Part shown: positions 1-11,692 of the stretch, in pieces
Layout: each line of letters starts with the position of its first letter
Numbering within the stretch: the first letter of the stretch is position 1
Origin: Diphasiastrum complanatum
Taxonomy: Eukaryota; Streptophyta; Lycopodiopsida; Lycopodiales; Lycopodiaceae
Reading direction: 5' to 3'
NCBI GenBank assembly: GCA_029204225.1
Contig: CM055098.1
Location: forward strand, 14,026,533-14,090,532
Length of the DNA stretch: 64,000 nucleotides
Notes under the pieces: model-generated
Databases searched by the model: none
Seen by the model: the letters and a program-made list of their open reading frames with translations, nothing else
Told to the model about the DNA's origin: nothing
Made by a program: the position numbers and the translations under genes

Positions 1-466
1 TCAAAAAAAATTTCACTTCTCAAATTTTTTATCAACAAGTGCCGACACCTAGTAAAAGACACATTAAATGAATAAAAAAAAAAGCTTAAAGTTTAAAAAA
101 TCCCAAGATAAGATAACCATGCTAGGCATAACAAGTTCAAAGGAAAATAGCAAAAATAAGCATCTTATTTTTTAGGCTTTGCACAGGATTTTTAGCACAA
201 AAAGACAGGCCTATTTCTTCACTCACAAAGAGCTTTGAGCTCCAGTTACTTCAAGTCTCTCTCTTTGGAACATTTTATTTACTCGTGAAATAACCTGATT
301 TTCTGGATCATTGTGATTTTCATCTCGTAATCTTGGTCAATGTTGTGATCCAAGGTTGAGGAGTTTTGCTTCCTCCACTATTAATTCTATAAAGGTTATG
401 ACACTAATAGTTCAGAATGTAAGGTTGTGTGGAGACTCTCTAGAGAGTTTTTTTTGAGCCTGCAAA

Positions 467-1150
467 CTATGTATGCCTCAGTACCAAAAAATGATAGCAA
501 TCTAATGACAAAAAATTAAAATTATCTATAGGATCACAATCCTCAGGATTGACTGAAACTACGATAGGTGTAATAATGGCTTGTGTGTGGTCCCTAAATT
601 TTGTTTTTAGATTATGTACATGGTACTTGTTGGATTCTTTGATCTCCATTGGCCTATCACCAGTACTTGGGTAAACCGGTGGTCTGTCACACTGGTCGAT
701 GATTAAAATAGCTTTTGTTTCTCTTATTTTTTTAGTTTGATGAATCTGCTCTATTATTATTGAATTCTCAGAGGAGCTCTCAAGTGTATTGATTATCCCC
801 CCCTCCAAGTAAAACAACAATAGATTCAATAGTTTTCTTTCTAGATTCTTGTGAGGGTATAGTTTTGACCTCTTTGCTATTAATTTAAATTCTTTGTTTG
901 GGTTTATGGCTAGTTGTATTGGGGATGGCCTCAGTGGTTGCATCAAGGGTGTCCTTAGTAGATAGTGCGATACGTTTTTTAAGGAGATTTTTTGTTTTTC
1001 GGTTTGGATTTTTTCTATAATGAGAGGAGTCTTAAGGGTGCTAGGAGGAGCAATAGTGGAGGAAAAATCCTTGCCCTTTACCAGAACTAAAGGTTTGGAA
1101 GCACAAAATGAAACGATAGGATCCTTTGACTTAGCAAGAGTAGCTATCAC
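467..1150 (-). CDS. Unidentified open frame of 227 codons, probable coding remnant
   Basis: A single open frame reads on the minus strand from 1150 to 467. It begins at a GTG rather than an ATG and carries no motif I recognise. The product is rich in Lys, Ile, Leu and Pro, with no clear signal peptide or membrane segment. A further minus-strand stretch without many stops lies just upstream (about 1400-1200) in another frame, so the two could be pieces of one frameshifted protein. It lies next to decayed retrotransposon sequence, so a transposon-derived remnant is as likely as a host gene. Confidence 0.22.
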   Translation of the reverse strand: MIATLAKSKDPIVSFCASKPLVLVKGKDFSSTIAPPSTLKTPLIIEKIQTEKQKISLKNVSHYLLRTPLMQPLRPSPIQLAINPNKEFKLIAKRSKLYPHKNLERKLLNLLLFYLEGGIINTLESSSENSIIIEQIHQTKKIRETKAILIIDQCDRPPVYPSTGDRPMEIKESNKYHVHNLKTKFRDHTQAIITPIVVSVNPEDCDPIDNFNFLSLDCYHFLVLRHT

Positions 1151-1729
1151 GACTTTTAAACATTGCTTTAAGCTTTGAGAACATTACAAGATTTAATTAA
1201 AAACCTATGCCTGGCATGGAATAATCATATTGACACCTTAAAGGTTCACTCACCAATGTTACAAGAGCCTTGTCAAAATGATCATTAGTAGCCTTGTCTT
1301 TGCAAAGGTGAATTTTCAACATGGCGTCATCGACAATAATCAACGATGTGGTCTTGTCAACATCCTTCACTGAAGTCTTGCATTTTCTTCCTCCTCGTCA
1401 TCATTTGGCTAGTCATCAAGGACTTTGCCCTCAACATTGTACTGAATTTCTAACTTTTCAGGCTTTATAGCACAAAAAATGAACAACTCCATAAATCTAT
1501 TGTCATAAATTCCTTTGGTAAAGTAGTTATGTGAACTTTGTTTTTTTTTTTTCGACATCTGTAGCCTTGGCCCCAAAATTAAAGCATATATTCAACATTT
1601 TGAAAATTAAAATATCCTTTGTAAAAAATTTGTAAATAGTGACAAATGTTACTACACTTTTGAAGAAACTACGATGAAAAGATGTTAATATTGCGTACTT
1701 TTTCGCACACGTGAAGACACACAAATCAA

Positions 1730-2496
1730 TGTGAAGGATCTTCTAAGGTGGGTGTGATTGCACATGAAACTATCACTTGATTGTAACAAGCAATCTTACT
1801 AACAATCTTCAAGACAAGAGCACACAAACATTCATCAATGATCACTCACACTTTCTCAATCAAACCAAACACTTAGCATGAAGAAAACCAAGTCCCAAAC
1901 ACATTCAAAGAGTGAGAGAGAGCCCTTGCTCTCGGGTAGGGAGAGAAAGAGAGACTAGCTCTCGAGTAGAGAGAGAATAGAAGGGAAACTCAATGATCAT
2001 CATTGATCAAAACACTCAAAAAACTAATTTGTACAATGAGAGAGCTCTTCCATATAGTATTATCTCGAGAGCATGAGGAATGCTTGAGATTGAGTGGACC
2101 TCATGGATTCCACCTCTCATAATGATTGGACCTCTAAATTTCCACCTCTCTCCATGATTGGACCAACTAGCTAGAACCTCACAATATGATTGGCCAAGTG
2201 ATTTGCACCTCTAAACATGATTGGGCCAACCATTTTGCACCTCTTAATGTGATTGGCTTTAGCATCTACACCTCTTAATTTGATTGGGCCATATTTGACT
2301 TTGAGATGTGGATTTGGTTGCATACTAGCAAAATATCGATCCTTACATTTTGTGACAAGTGTCACCATCTTACTAGACTCGAGTTGGAGGCCTCTTGAAT
2401 TTTCAAACTCTACTTGAAAATATGTACAAGGCACTAATGGACATTTTTACATGAAATTGACAAATCACTTGAGCTAAATTTTGCCTATTTTTCACA
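1730..2496 (-). repeat. LTR of a copia-like retrotransposon (probable 3' LTR)
   Basis: Read on the minus strand, this 767-bp block starts TGTGAAAAATAGG and ends CCTTCACA, so its ends are the inverted pair TGTGAA/TTCACA. A purine-rich stretch (TTTTTGAGGTG) stands just before the start, as expected of a polypurine tract. No primer-binding site follows the end, which fits a 3' or solo LTR. A TATA-like TATATG lies at about 2056, downstream of an array of CCAATC motifs. The start resembles the plus-strand LTR at 4136-4956, so the two belong to related families. Confidence 0.6.
2124..2287 (-). promoter_or_regulatory. Six CCAATC motifs at 31-32 bp spacing inside an LTR
   Basis: On the plus strand GATTGG (CCAATC on the element's strand) starts at 2124, 2156, 2188, 2219, 2251 and 2282. 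Between copies there is a loosely repeated unit containing 'cacctct', so this is a diverged tandem repeat of about 32 bp. It lies upstream of the LTR's TATA-like motif, where promoter elements are expected. Binding by a CCAAT-box factor (NF-Y) is an inference. Confidence 0.55.
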
Positions 2497-3900
2497 CACC
2501 TCAAAAATTAGCTTGATGAAATACTATATCAAACAAAAAACTTTAGATGCTAATCCTAGCTTCTCAAGTGGATCCTTTGGCATGGATATGTTGTTTAAAC
2601 CAGCCAAGGGAGTTGTGGTAGCAGCCAATTCACCATAGCCATGAGAGGATTCTTTGATGAAGATCCATTGCCACCTACATTCCACCATCTTGGCACCTTT
2701 CCTTTTGGTTCTTTCGATGCTTGAAGAAGACCTTTGACTTGAAAGCTCCTCTTCCTTGAAAATAGTTGCACCATAATGATGGAAATTCGAGGTCTCAATG
2801 CCTCACAATGATCATGGAGATCAAGATCACAAAGTAGGCATAAGCGTTGATTACCAAGATTATGCATACTAGCTTGACTAGTTGACAAACTATGAACATT
2901 TTGCATAATAGCTATAATGTTGTAATCAATAGCAATCTTGAACTCATTGAGGCTTCTTACTTGCTCATGGATGGATGATTCACTTATTCTCATGAGAAGT
3001 GTACAAATTGCCTCACAAAATGAAAAAACACATTTTTTCACACTATGAATAAGAAACTCATTCTTGGTCTTACAAGATCCAAGAGCGTACATTTGATGAC
3101 ATAACCACTTGCTTTACAATTGATCTAGGACCAATTTTGAACCATTAAGAACATCAGGTATGTCCTTCCAAGAGACATCATACAAAACTAGTTTTGTCTC
3201 ACTCCAAACTTGAGATGCAAAAATCTCATCAAAGCAAAGTGATTCATCAAAAGGGAAGAAAAAATGGATGTGTTGGAGTAGATTCCACCTAAAACTTTCT
3301 TCTCATTTCCATGAAGTGTGAGCCACATACGCTCAGCCTTGCCTCTTGAGAAGCTTCTTGGGATCACAAGTTGAGAAGAAACCACCTCCTCCTCAACCCT
3401 TGACACACTTCCTTCTTCTTGGTGCTCCTCCTTGATCCTTGCAAGCTCCTTGACATCAACATCATTAGAGACACAATCATTTTCACAAGAAACATCATTC
3501 TTGATACTAACATCAAAGCCAACATTCATGGACTCAAGATTTAAATGCTCCAATTCCTCCCCTTGAGAACCAAGCTCTCCCTTGGCTACCATCGCATCCA
3601 AATTGTGATTAGTTCTCACACAAACATTGATTTTAAAAGAATACCATCTCTAATCCCTTTGGAAATGACATTTTCTTTCTTGATGATGAAGCAAGCATTG
3701 CAACTTGACATTGCTTCCATTGTCAATCAATTGACTCACACTCAACAAATTTCTAGACATTGAAGGAACATACAAGACATTTTCAAGCTTTGCTCTCCTC
3801 CTTGATTCAAGCCAAATAGGAATGGTCTATCCCATGAATCTCACATTTAGCACCATCCACAAAAAGAATGGACTTCTTGGAACATGATTAAAAAGAAGAG
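2497..3900 (-). mobile_element. Internal region of a decayed copia-like element
   Basis: Minus-strand sequence upstream of the LTR at 1730-2496. Around 3630-3890 the broken frames resemble the copia segment that follows the protease active site: a 'VDGAKCEIHGI' stretch, then a pattern like the family's 'LYVPSMSRNLLSVSQL', then 'DNGSNVKLQC'. Frameshifts and stops break it. Two open stretches follow: 3619-3188 (143 codons, acidic and Glu/Val-rich) and 3092-2595 (165 codons). Neither shows integrase, reverse transcriptase or RNase H motifs, although those domains should lie here in a full copia element. It is therefore a deletion derivative, or a non-autonomous element carrying unrelated sequence. 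Confidence 0.45.
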
Positions 3901-4135
3901 GTTTCAAAGCAAGTTAGGAAGTCAAGGACTGAGCCTTCGGCCTATGGTGAGCCAGTCAAGTAGTCACAAGTCCTGAGCTAGCTCTGGAGCTCGAGTCATG
4001 GCCGAATCAACTTTTGGGACCCAGGTCTTTGAGCCCAGTTGATTCTGCCCGCCAGCGGATGGCTCCCGGGACCCATGTCCGAGAGCCTGACTGATTCTGC
4101 TCTTCTAATTGAATTGTGAGATCAATGAGTAATAA

Positions 4136-4956
4136 TGTGAAAATTTGTCAAAATGTATCTTGGATCTTTTGGTGTTTGTAGTTTGTGAGAATATATCACA
4201 TGTGTGGAGCATGTTCCCACATGTAGAAAAAGTAAAAATAGTTTAGTCATGTTGAATTTAGGGGTATTATAAAGATTTTGTATCAAGCATCTTGGTGTAA
4301 AACTTTGATAGGGCCAAAATTGGCATAGAGGTCAAAATGGCCAATTCCACATGTAAAGCCTCAATTTGGCCAAATGTAGATTGTGATGCAAACTTGAGGT
4401 AGTTAGGCCTATGACACATGTGTAGATGTAGTTTGATGAGTGATGAAGTCAAAGTGTTGGCAAAAGTCAAAGGGTCCAATCATAAATGTGAGATTTGTTG
4501 GAAGGGTCCAATCAACTGTTAGAGATGATGAATCACTCATCCAATAGGATTAGAGAGGCTATGTTTAAGGGGTTTAATAAGAATCAAGCATGGATCTCTA
4601 CGAGTTTATATATGTACTTTCATTCCCTTCATTAATTCTAAGTGAGTTTTTTGAGAGATCAATGTGATTTTGGAGTTCTAGTCAATTTGTTGTTTTCTCT
4701 CTCTACTTGTGGCTTATTGGTTGCATTCCCTCTCTATCCAAGGAGGGGAGCTTTTCATACTTAGTTTTTTGAAAGTACATCTTCCTTACATGTGTGTGTA
4801 CTTGTATGATGATTATATGCATGTAGTAATGTGTCTTTGCCATAGAATTTGACATATATCTTGGATTTCAATCTATAGTTGACCTCTGTGCATGCACATC
4901 ACTTAGGAGATCCTTATTCAAACTAAAAGGACAGCCCACATGTGTGAAATTTCACA
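4136..4956 (+). repeat. 5' LTR of a copia-like retrotransposon
   Basis: This 821-bp block starts TGTGAAAATTTGTC and ends GAAATTTCACA, and is followed at once by a primer-binding site, which sets its orientation. It contains CCAAT motifs at 4476, 4508 and 4541, a TATA-like TATATAT at about 4607, and pyrimidine-rich sequence beyond, in the order usual for an LTR promoter. No recognisable gag or pol follows, so the element is truncated shortly after its leader. Confidence 0.65.
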
Positions 4957-4969
4957 TGGTATCAGAACC
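4957..4969 (+). other. Primer-binding site matching initiator tRNA-Met (one base off)
   Basis: The sequence TGGTATCAGAACC directly abuts the LTR end. It differs by one base from TGGTATCAGAGCC, the complement of the 3' end of plant initiator methionine tRNA used by most copia and many gypsy elements. Confidence 0.65.
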
Positions 4970-6531
4970 TACCTAATATTTTGATGCATCTATCATCCAT
5001 AGTTTCCAAAATTTCATGATCCTCTTGTCGTTGTTTCCTTTTGATCCTTTCATGATTTAACTCCTGTGCAAACAAAATCAACAAAAAAATCTGAACTGGT
5101 AGTGTGTAGAATTGATATGACAAAGCACTTCTAGACTCAAATATTTTGACCAAATTTTAGGGTCTTGAAATGGAAATCAGTTTCTTCAAATTTTGTACAC
5201 ACTTTCTCCCCCACTCGGAAGACATTTTCTCTCGCCCCCTCTCTCAAAAGACTTTTTCTTGGAACTCCTCGAGGTATGGAGCTGGACTACATTCATCACC
5301 ACTCAAGTAAACATAAATAAGAAAAAAAGGAAAGACTTTTCTTTGCATGATTTCAATACTTGATACATGTGTAAAAAACAATGCCTTTCTTAGTCCTTTC
5401 TTCCTATGTTTCTTAGCATCTCCTAGTAGGGCAAATGTATCACCACCATATAATCACCAAGCATACTATCTGTCTTCTTGCTCCCTAGATTTAACAAAAG
5501 GTCCAGTTAATTGAGTTCTATTTTTCAGCGTGCTCTGTTTTGCATCACAGATTATGCAAGATCTTTCTACACCAAAGCTGTTATCTGAAATTTCAGATCA
5601 AGCATTCATCTGATTATTACAGTTTGCAAGGAAAGGTTGTAAGACTGAATTTTTTAATTATCAGATTTGCAAAATTGTAATTTCAGTTAGATGGAAAAGT
5701 TAAATGGTGTTTATGCAAGCACAGCCCAGATTCTGGAATAGGTTAATGGAGAGAGCAACCAGAGTAGAAACGCAGACAAAGACTCCCTGCCTTCATGCTG
5801 GGCTACCTGGAGGAAGCATTGTAGCGCAAGAGCGGCAATCCAAATGCCTGGATAGTTGACTACTTCGACATAAGTACAGGCAGTACCGTGGGGCCTGGCT
5901 TATTGCCATGCTTTTCCTCCCAGATGAGAAAGGCACCCCTCTCTTCACAGGCCAATTTTTGTTGCTGCGAGGGATGATATCCTCGAAATCTACCTACACC
6001 GTCACTCGCATACTATGCCATTGGCTTACTGAAAATAGGATGAATCACCTGAAATCACACATGCAGGTTGATTAGGTGAAGGTCGGCTCACAAACTCTTT
6101 ATTTGCTAGTTTAATTCAGTATCTTGCAGCCACCAAGGAGGTATTCGTTAAGGAGCTATTCAATTCGTCAAGCCACAACATAGAAGGACGCTCACCATAT
6201 GTGCAAGCTATAACTATTGGAAACAGAAGCAGACAATAACATTCCAAATTTCAATAACCATTGCCAGCATGACTCCGATCAATGCTCATCCTCTACAAGT
6301 TTCTTAACCTTCTTCAATGCAACCCACAACCACACCACTAGTTCAAACGCTGGATCCACAGCTCAAATCCATCACTACCAACCAAAAAAACAAATTTTGA
6401 AATCCAAGAAAAAGAATTTCTGAAATCCAGGTGACGCTGGATAGAAGCTAATCCTCGCTGGCCATGAAGCTTCAGAAGAACCTGGGTGTACTGGTGATCA
6501 GAAAGCGTGTTCTGATATCAAAACGCGTGCA
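4970..6531. other. No identifiable gene
   Basis: The first few hundred bases are probably the leader of the truncated copia element. From about 5700 to 6480 the sequence is less AT-rich and looks unique, but no frame longer than about 70 codons and no known motif was found on either strand. Confidence 0.4.
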
Positions 6532-6651
6532 CATCAGTTGTAAATAATTTCTTGAAGCAAGTCAATGCATCAAATTTGTTCTTCATGAAATAGATCCATG
6601 TCCTTCTAGAGTAGTTGTCTATGAATGTCATAAAATAGTAGGCTCTCCCCA
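6532..6651 (-). mobile_element. Copia integrase core fragment
   Basis: Minus-strand translation gives about 38 codons without a stop, including YYFMTFIDNYSRRTWIYF. This is the classic Ty1/copia integrase segment around the first Asp of the DDE triad. Flanking sequence does not extend the match in frame, so only a short island survives. Confidence 0.7.
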
Positions 6652-7229
6652 ACAACATGTGTTGAGGGTATTACATGTATATAAATAAGTTAGGTTCAAG
6701 GGCCATGGCATCCTTGCATGCGTAAGCCCATAGCCCAATGAGCACGTGTAAATAATTGTTGTGTGTAAATAATTGTTGTATGGAATAAAATAGACTTGGG
6801 CCTTTTAGAATAAAATAATGGAAGAGCCCAAATTCTAAGTTAATAAAACTTGCTTAAGTTTTAAGTAAGAGTCAAGATTTCTTCTTCAAGGAATATATGG
6901 TGGTAGGTGGGGTGTGCTTCTTTGTGCACCCTAGATTGAAACGTGTTTCTTTTGAAGGGTGAGGATTTCAATCCTCCCTTCCTTGAATTACCCAATAGAA
7001 ATAAAGAGGCAAGGGCTTCCCCAAGAATTAAAAGGCACCTCTTGTACTTCATTTTACATGCTTAATATAGAGGAGGAGACTTTACCATTTTGGTGAATCA
7101 AGCATCCTCATGTGCTCTTGCTCTTTATGTTAATGCTTTTTGTGAATGTTTTTCATTTCTTAAGTTCTTGCAATGTTCTTTAGTTTGATGTTTTTAATGC
7201 TATTCCATTATACTAGAACAAGAGTGCAT

Positions 7230-7690
7230 GAGAGTCCCTCACCCCTTCTCTCTCCCTTTCTTTATTTTTATGATGACAATTTACTTAGAATTTGCTTCAA
7301 ACAGGAACACAGATCATGCTACACAGTAACACAGATAGAAAACACTCTCCACACCAAGCTCACGTAGCAACTGTATTTCTCAAAATGAAAATACACTGTA
7401 CATATAGTTCTTCACTTCGGCAACCCATGCATGACCCAGGTTGTCGTTGACGGGATGCGTGTCCCGTCGACTCGCCTCGTGGCGAGGCCAACCGATCCTT
7501 ATCTACTGATAGGACCCACAATGTAGTAACACATTGATTCTACTTTAATTCTAACTCTCTCCCTTAAAGTAGAGTCTACTTTTTATACATTCATATACAT
7601 AGCTTTAAAGTCAACAAACTTTAAGTACAGAAAGCTTTGATCTAAACTTATCAAACTTTTCTCTAACAAGTGGCTTAGTGAAAATATCAG
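7230..7690 (-). mobile_element. 3' end of a copia element: RNase H tail, PPT and probable LTR
   Basis: On the minus strand 7690-7611 encodes DIFTKPLVREKF and a short tail, then a TGA stop. This is the standard C-terminal end of copia pol ('D(I/L)FTKPL'). A polypurine tract (CTTTAAGGGAGAGAG) lies at about 7569-7555. The sequence beyond, about 7530-7230, includes two compact hairpins and an ATAAA run and is probably LTR, but I could not fix its ends. It lies about 130 bp upstream of the ParB-like pseudogene and may mark where that gene lost its 5' part. Confidence 0.6.
7449..7486. repeat. Two adjacent perfect hairpins
   Basis: GACGGGA (7449-7455) pairs with TCCCGTC (7462-7468) across a 6-base loop. 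Two bases later CTCGCC (7471-7476) pairs with GGCGAG (7481-7486) across a 4-base loop. They form a GC-rich island in AT-rich surroundings, inside the probable LTR of the minus-strand copia element. Confidence 0.6.
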
Positions 7691-7822
7691 GTAATTTTCG
7701 TCCATACTACAATGAACAACATTAATTTCATGTTCCATGTCATTACTTTTTTTAGGTGAAGGTGCTATTCTTGCAATTGGTTTACTTTTGTAATGTTAAA
7801 TGTGGTGTGTTTTTCTACATAG

Positions 7823-9925
7823 AAAAAAATCTTGTTGGCCTCAACAGATCCTACCACACAAGAAAATCAGTTGGAGAGTTTAGTTCAAGAACATCATGAC
7901 ATAACCCCAATCCAGGTATGTGTTCTAGAAAGCATTTTTAACTGCTATTTTGTGAATACATGAATTTTTTTTTCCTATGGTTTTATTTTTGTTTTGTAGA
8001 GTGCAATGACAGTGGAGGAAGGTCAAGGTAGTTCTATGAAAAGGAGGAGGACCCCAAAAGGAGCTTCAAAACAAAAGAATGTAGAAAGCCAGGTTGACTC
8101 AAAGACTATCAAATTATGTTGATTGCATTTGTTTCCTAGAAGTATATGCAGCTGACTATTATTATTCTCTCACTAATAGCAGAGTTCATACGTCATTCTT
8201 GAAGAAGATGATGATGAACAAGATGAAGATGAAGAACCTGGTCACTTTGTTTCCTACGACAAAAAACTTTAGTTGGATTTACTTCAGGTCGTTATGGATC
8301 GATTACAAGTAAAATATTGCACCTACAATCTCGTGCATTACCTTAAGGGCCTAGGCATAAAGATTGCATTTGTATTTTTCTAAGCCATAAACACTTATAT
8401 TTCTCTATTCTGACAAAGGTGTCAAGGGGTACAGCTCCTCCCAAAATTCCTTTATGTCGATTGATTTCCAATTCCACAATTAGACAGTTGGGTGATCGTT
8501 ACAAACAACTATGCATTGAATTTTCCATGCATGGCTACGTCAGGCAAAAAGGACATTTTATTTGCTCGCTCAAAACACCCAAGAATGAGGAGCGCACCAT
8601 GGATACATATATGGCTGGGTGGGATCCTGTATGGCAACAAATAAATGCACAGTTTGAAAATGAGCTTAGTCACAACAATGATTGGAGTTTTTTAAGTAAT
8701 AAAATGCTTTACGTGTGGGATGGAAACCATAGGCTTTGCGCATTCATGGATGAAATCATCAAGAGTAAGTAGCACATTTGATGTTTTATCTTCTAATAAA
8801 TTTGATTTGCCTCACATGTATTGATGTCAAGTAATAGACTTTTTGTGATATTTTTTTTTGTGTAGATTTTCCAAATGATCACATGCTCCACCCTCGAGTG
8901 GATGTCAGTATTGTCGAGATAGGAGAGCATGATGAGGGGGAGTTGTTGTCAGCACTAGCATGTATGAATCGGTAAAAGTTCATCACCTATGAATTATGAA
9001 TGTTCAATTTGTTTTTAGACATGAAGCACATCTCGATTGCATTACGTGATCAAACTCTTTTTGTAGCGTAAATGAGACGGGCTTCATAAAAACCACCATT
9101 AGTGACAAGGTATGAATGATTCGAGCATTGGGCCAGTCCGATAAGGCTAGCTTACTAAAGCACGTGCCAGAAGAGGATAAAAAGTACATGGCTGACTTAT
9201 TAAGTGCTGAAAATTTGTGTCAATTTTTTCCTAATTTTTTTTACCTGGTGCTACTTGTGAATATAGACAAGGATTTTACGAGATTGTAACAAGAGGCCGC
9301 GAAACTTCACTACAACGAAGACCTATACCTCTAGTTCTCGTGAGTAAATAGCAATTTCTTTGACATGCATATATTCACAATTATTTTTCATCCATAATGT
9401 TCTTAAATTATGATCATTTTGTTTATGCAATTTGCGTAGGTGCATATATTACATATGTCCAGGTTCAAAAGAGATATGAAAGCAGGAGGACGTTATAATA
9501 TAGAGCACTTTCACGGATTGAGAAATAAATGCTGGACTCCCTTTAGAGATTATGTTGAGGACAACATCAAGAGCAGTGACTGGGAACTTTATTCAAGTAG
9601 CAAACCATGGAGAGGTGAAATTACATCTTTTTGCCATCATGTAATTGCACCCTATTTTTGCCATCATTTTGCACCCATTTTTGCCACCGTGGATTGAGTT
9701 TTCATTAACTATTGTTGTAATCTTTGCATAGGTGGAGCACAGAGAGGAAAAAATCTCATGAATTATATTGTACAACTATTTAGCGATCCTGGTGATGTCA
9801 TAGTTGATCACTGTTGGAATGAGCACTTTGTTGCATGAGGCCACTAGCCTTGGTAGGTCTGTCGTCAGATTGAAAGACCAGACCAATCTTTACAAATGGC
9901 TAGTGAATTATTGGGTGAGCCAACG
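7823..9925 (+). pseudogene. Broken multi-exon gene resembling ParB-like nuclease plus DNA methylase
   Basis: Nine exon-like blocks join with GT-AG borders and mostly consistent phase: 7823-7915, 8000-8092, 8183-8287 (or 8308), 8419-8764, 8866-8971, 9067 to about 9205, 9267-9339, 9440-9614 and 9732-9925. Exon 3 has an acidic run (EEDDDEQDEDEE). Exon 4 contains LYVWDGNHRLCAFM, which resembles the DGxHR motif of ParB/sulfiredoxin-like domains. Exon 9 contains LFSDPGDVIVD and then, after a frame break, TSLGRSVVRLKDQTNLYKWL. That resembles the SAM-binding end of N4/N6 DNA methylases (PGDxVLDPF...LGR). In-frame stops at 8270 (TAG), 9113 (TGA, perhaps from TGG) and 9836 (TGA) indicate a pseudogene. 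No catalytic (D/N/S)PPY motif is seen. The domain names are inferred from short motifs; the exon chain itself is well supported. Confidence 0.4.
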
Positions 9926-11692
9926 GTAAGTCCTACAGATTGATTTTTGAGGTGAATTATTGGGGAGAAAAGTGATACAACTTGATTTCTTAACGTTCAT
10001 TTGCCATTGTTCTTAATTTCACAAATCTAGATTGATAACGCATTGTCATGATGCGTCGCAGGTGTGAGTGTAACTTGAACCAGAGGAAAGTGATGTCGTG
10101 AAGACGTTAATTTCTTTGCAAATAGCAACATAGAACAAATTTTTGCATTTTCTACATTTTTTACCAAAGACATCGTAAAATAGGTTTAGTCATTCAGTTT
10201 GTGCCACTTTTCTAGTGAGTTTATGGGCAGCTATTCATGTACGTCCGGTACTCGTAGCGCTTACACCATACTGGGGCAGATTTGGTATGGTTTCAGACCA
10301 TCATTCCAGTCATCACCCTTCGGTACTATATCCACATTAGAAATAATTTTTTTAATTTGTTGCCAAAACAAGTTTTTGAAGTATGCCAAAGTTTGTTGTA
10401 TGCCACAAAATATGTTGTTTGGTAAAACATACAATCTTCACGTATTTGTGATTTTTTGGCATATTATCTCATTTTAGATCAAACTTTGAGCTTAAGGTGC
10501 TGTTGTAGTAAATACCTATTCGATTTCAGTTTTCTATATCTTTATAATGCTAGGTAGTAATTTTTTACAAGGACTAGTCCAACTCAGTTTGCTGGTGTCT
10601 GGCTCATATAAAGATTCTATACCTTCCTCTTGCACATGTACAAATGACTCCAAAAATACCCTATGGTTATACGTAGTACCTGTGTTCATACAAGTACTTT
10701 AGCAATATGAATCTCTAAGCTCAATAAACTATTGAAAGAGTAATTGTTCCTGCAAATAGATTAAATCAACACTCTAGTATACCTTGTAAAAATAGTCAAT
10801 AGCATAGCATGCATGCCAATGAAGCAACCAAACAACAATAGTTTAAGAAAAGCCCCTAAAAATACTAAAATCAGGAAAGAGCATATGTCTACTGCCCATG
10901 CATAGAAATTGCTTTATGATGGTTCTAAGGGCTGAAGGTCTTTGGCATAACTACAACACCCTAGGGCATGCCACCTTCTAGCTTGGAGGACAATAGGTAG
11001 AGCCCCTATAGCATGGATAGAGAGATTCGTGGAGATCAAGAATGGACCAGAGAAATAAAAATGTAAAAAGCACAAAAAATAAAGACAGTTTCACCGGAAA
11101 GAAAGCAATGGTAGTTGCTAAAACAACTGCAACATCTTCTTTGGCAGCCAATCAACACAAGGCTAAATAATGCAAGCAAATGAATCAATTTCTGTCGACG
11201 CATAAAATTAATAGACTGGTATCTTCATTGGCCATCGACCAATATTAAGGAGTTCCGAATGACTCCAGGTAAATGCATGATATCTTACCCAATACCTTAA
11301 TCATTGATTTGTTCTATTTGAAAGATCTCTAGAAACCTCAAGGTCTAAAACATTTGTTAGGTAAATAAACATGGTCTATCTGTTGAATGTGCACATTAAA
11401 CAGTACTACTTATGTGCTTCAGTTTGGTTGGAAATTAATCACTATCAATGATAGGACATCTCAAATACGAACAACTGCACCTTAATCCCCAAAAGGAAAT
11501 TGATTGATGATATAATACAAGCTTGTGAAGTAAATGTCTTGTGAGAAAAAACTCTGTACAGAAAAACCAGTCCTCTGAATGAACATTAATCTATAAGAAG
11601 CATACACTAACTTCTCAACATCATCCTCAGACAAGGAAACAAATAGTAAGCAGCGACCACTGAGATGCTTTATGTACCTGATTGCCACTAAC
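9926..11692. other. No identifiable gene
   Basis: AT-rich sequence with no motif that I recognise. A further exon of the preceding pseudogene could begin near 10062, after a CAG acceptor, but it meets stops quickly. Confidence 0.4.
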
